Notes under the pieces: model-generated
Seen by the model: the letters and a program-made list of their open reading frames with translations, nothing else
Databases searched by the model: none
What the model was told of the DNA's origin: nothing
Made by a program: the position numbers and the translations under genes
Source of the DNA: Bacteroidia bacterium
GTDB lineage: Bacteria > Bacteroidota > Bacteroidia > Bacteroidales > Azobacteroidaceae
Assembly: GCA_025996695.1 (NCBI GenBank)
Contig: BNTP01000133.1
Span: 1-6,139, forward strand
Length of the DNA stretch: 6,139 nucleotides
Direction of reading: 5' to 3'
Shown: positions 5,720-6,139 of the stretch, one piece after another
Position numbering within the stretch: position 1 is the first letter of the stretch
Layout of the letters: each line of letters begins with the position of its first letter

Positions 5720-6001
5720 TCACCAACCCGGATTTTGACCCAGTTTAGGATTCAATGTTTTTTGATCGGTTGGAATCGGATACAGATAATCTCTGCCTTC
5801 ATTGAATTTGAAACCTTGCGTTCCTCCGTTCAATGTGTTTTTAAAGATTTTGATATATCCGTTGGCATCCACTTGCAATGCATCAACCCTATCTTCAAAT
5901 TTCGCCTGCCGCGCTGTATCAGGTACAGCTATCGGCAAGTAATCTTCAAATTTAAAACTTGTCCATTGTGCTAATTTAGCACCAACCGGTATTTTACCCA
6001 C
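5720..6001 (-). CDS. SusD/RagB-like lipoprotein, C-terminal fragment
   Basis: SusD-family proteins are outer-membrane lipoproteins that cap a SusC TonB-dependent channel and help bind glycans or other nutrients. Only about the last 93-100 residues are here. The extreme C-terminus is diagnostic: FNEGRDYLYPIPTDQKTLNPKLGQNPGW followed by the stop, matching the family pattern of PIP, then NP, then QNPGY/W at the end. The frame is open back to a TAA at 6026-6028, but protein-like sequence seems to fade near 6001-6010. A GTG at 5999-6001 exists but is not a plausible start, since the signal peptide and most of a roughly 500-residue protein are missing. It is broken by the junction with the opposite-strand fragment next to it. 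The family is certain; its ligand is unknown. Confidence 0.88.
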   Translation of the reverse strand: MGKIPVGAKLAQWTSFKFEDYLPIAVPDTARQAKFEDRVDALQVDANGYIKIFKNTLNGGTQGFKFNEGRDYLYPIPTDQKTLNPKLGQNPGW

Positions 6002-6139
6002 GATAAGTTCTCCGGCTACCGCGATTTATTCAATCAGGAGAATTATTCCGGCAGCAAAGAAGTGTTTTACTGGAAAAAGTACGTGGCAGGTGTCATTAAC
6101 AGCATTTGGGATAGATATTCGGCAAACGGCGCGGGCAGA
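6002..6139 (+). CDS. SusD/RagB-like lipoprotein, internal fragment running off the right edge
   Basis: The plus-strand frame starting GAT AAG TTC reads DKFSGYRDLFNQENYSGSKE and continues VFYWKKYVAGVINSIWDRYS. It resembles the middle of SusD-family proteins, where a YxDLF element is followed by a short insertion, an E-V-x-F/W strand and a helix, before the region that leads to the conserved dG strand. It has no start codon of its own: upstream in frame there are only about ten codons after a TAA at 5972-5974, and they overlap the minus-strand susD end. So two parts of susD-like genes meet head to head near 6001. They may come from one gene or from two paralogues. Confidence 0.65.

Overview
The window reads as a piece of a Bacteroidota (probably Bacteroidales-like) genome. 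Three things point that way. There are fragments of a SusD/RagB-type outer-membrane nutrient-binding lipoprotein. Two promoters carry a -7 box of the form TAnnTTTG (543-550 and 2798-2805). Starts lack strong Shine-Dalgarno sequences and have A/T-rich leaders. The species cannot be named from the sequence.

Layout. At 1-325 (minus strand) lies an unrecognised, apparently frame-disrupted reading frame running off the left edge. A gene-poor stretch follows, ending in a promoter at 543-550. Next is a tight two-gene unit, mlaE (571-1317) and mlaF (1318-2073): the permease and ATPase of an MCE-type phospholipid transporter, with no spacer between them. From 2074 to about 2790 there is no credible gene. 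That stretch holds copy A of a highly structured dispersed repeat. A second promoter drives a Tat-exported aldo/keto reductase with a C-terminal two-cluster [4Fe-4S] module (2851-4032). A palindrome-rich spacer (4037-4176) separates it from a Sec-secreted DUF6599-like protein (4201-5061). Copy B of the repeat begins about 5 bases after that stop codon, followed by further small hairpins to 5563. The right end holds the 3' end of a susD-like gene on the minus strand (5720 to about 6001), abutting an internal piece of a susD-like gene on the plus strand (6002-6139).

How the parts relate. mlaEF should power lipid movement between the inner membrane and the envelope; the MCE substrate-binding protein is not in the window. 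The aldo/keto reductase and the DUF6599-like protein are both predicted to be exported and are adjacent on one strand, so they may act together in the periplasm; this is inference. The susD pieces belong to a glycan-uptake locus but are arranged in a way no intact gene allows.

The least explained material is the non-coding DNA. Copies A and B share a cloverleaf-like fold of about 115-180 bases. Its stems differ between copies only by changes that keep G-T pairs on the plus strand, which suggests a plus-strand RNA or single-stranded DNA is what is conserved.
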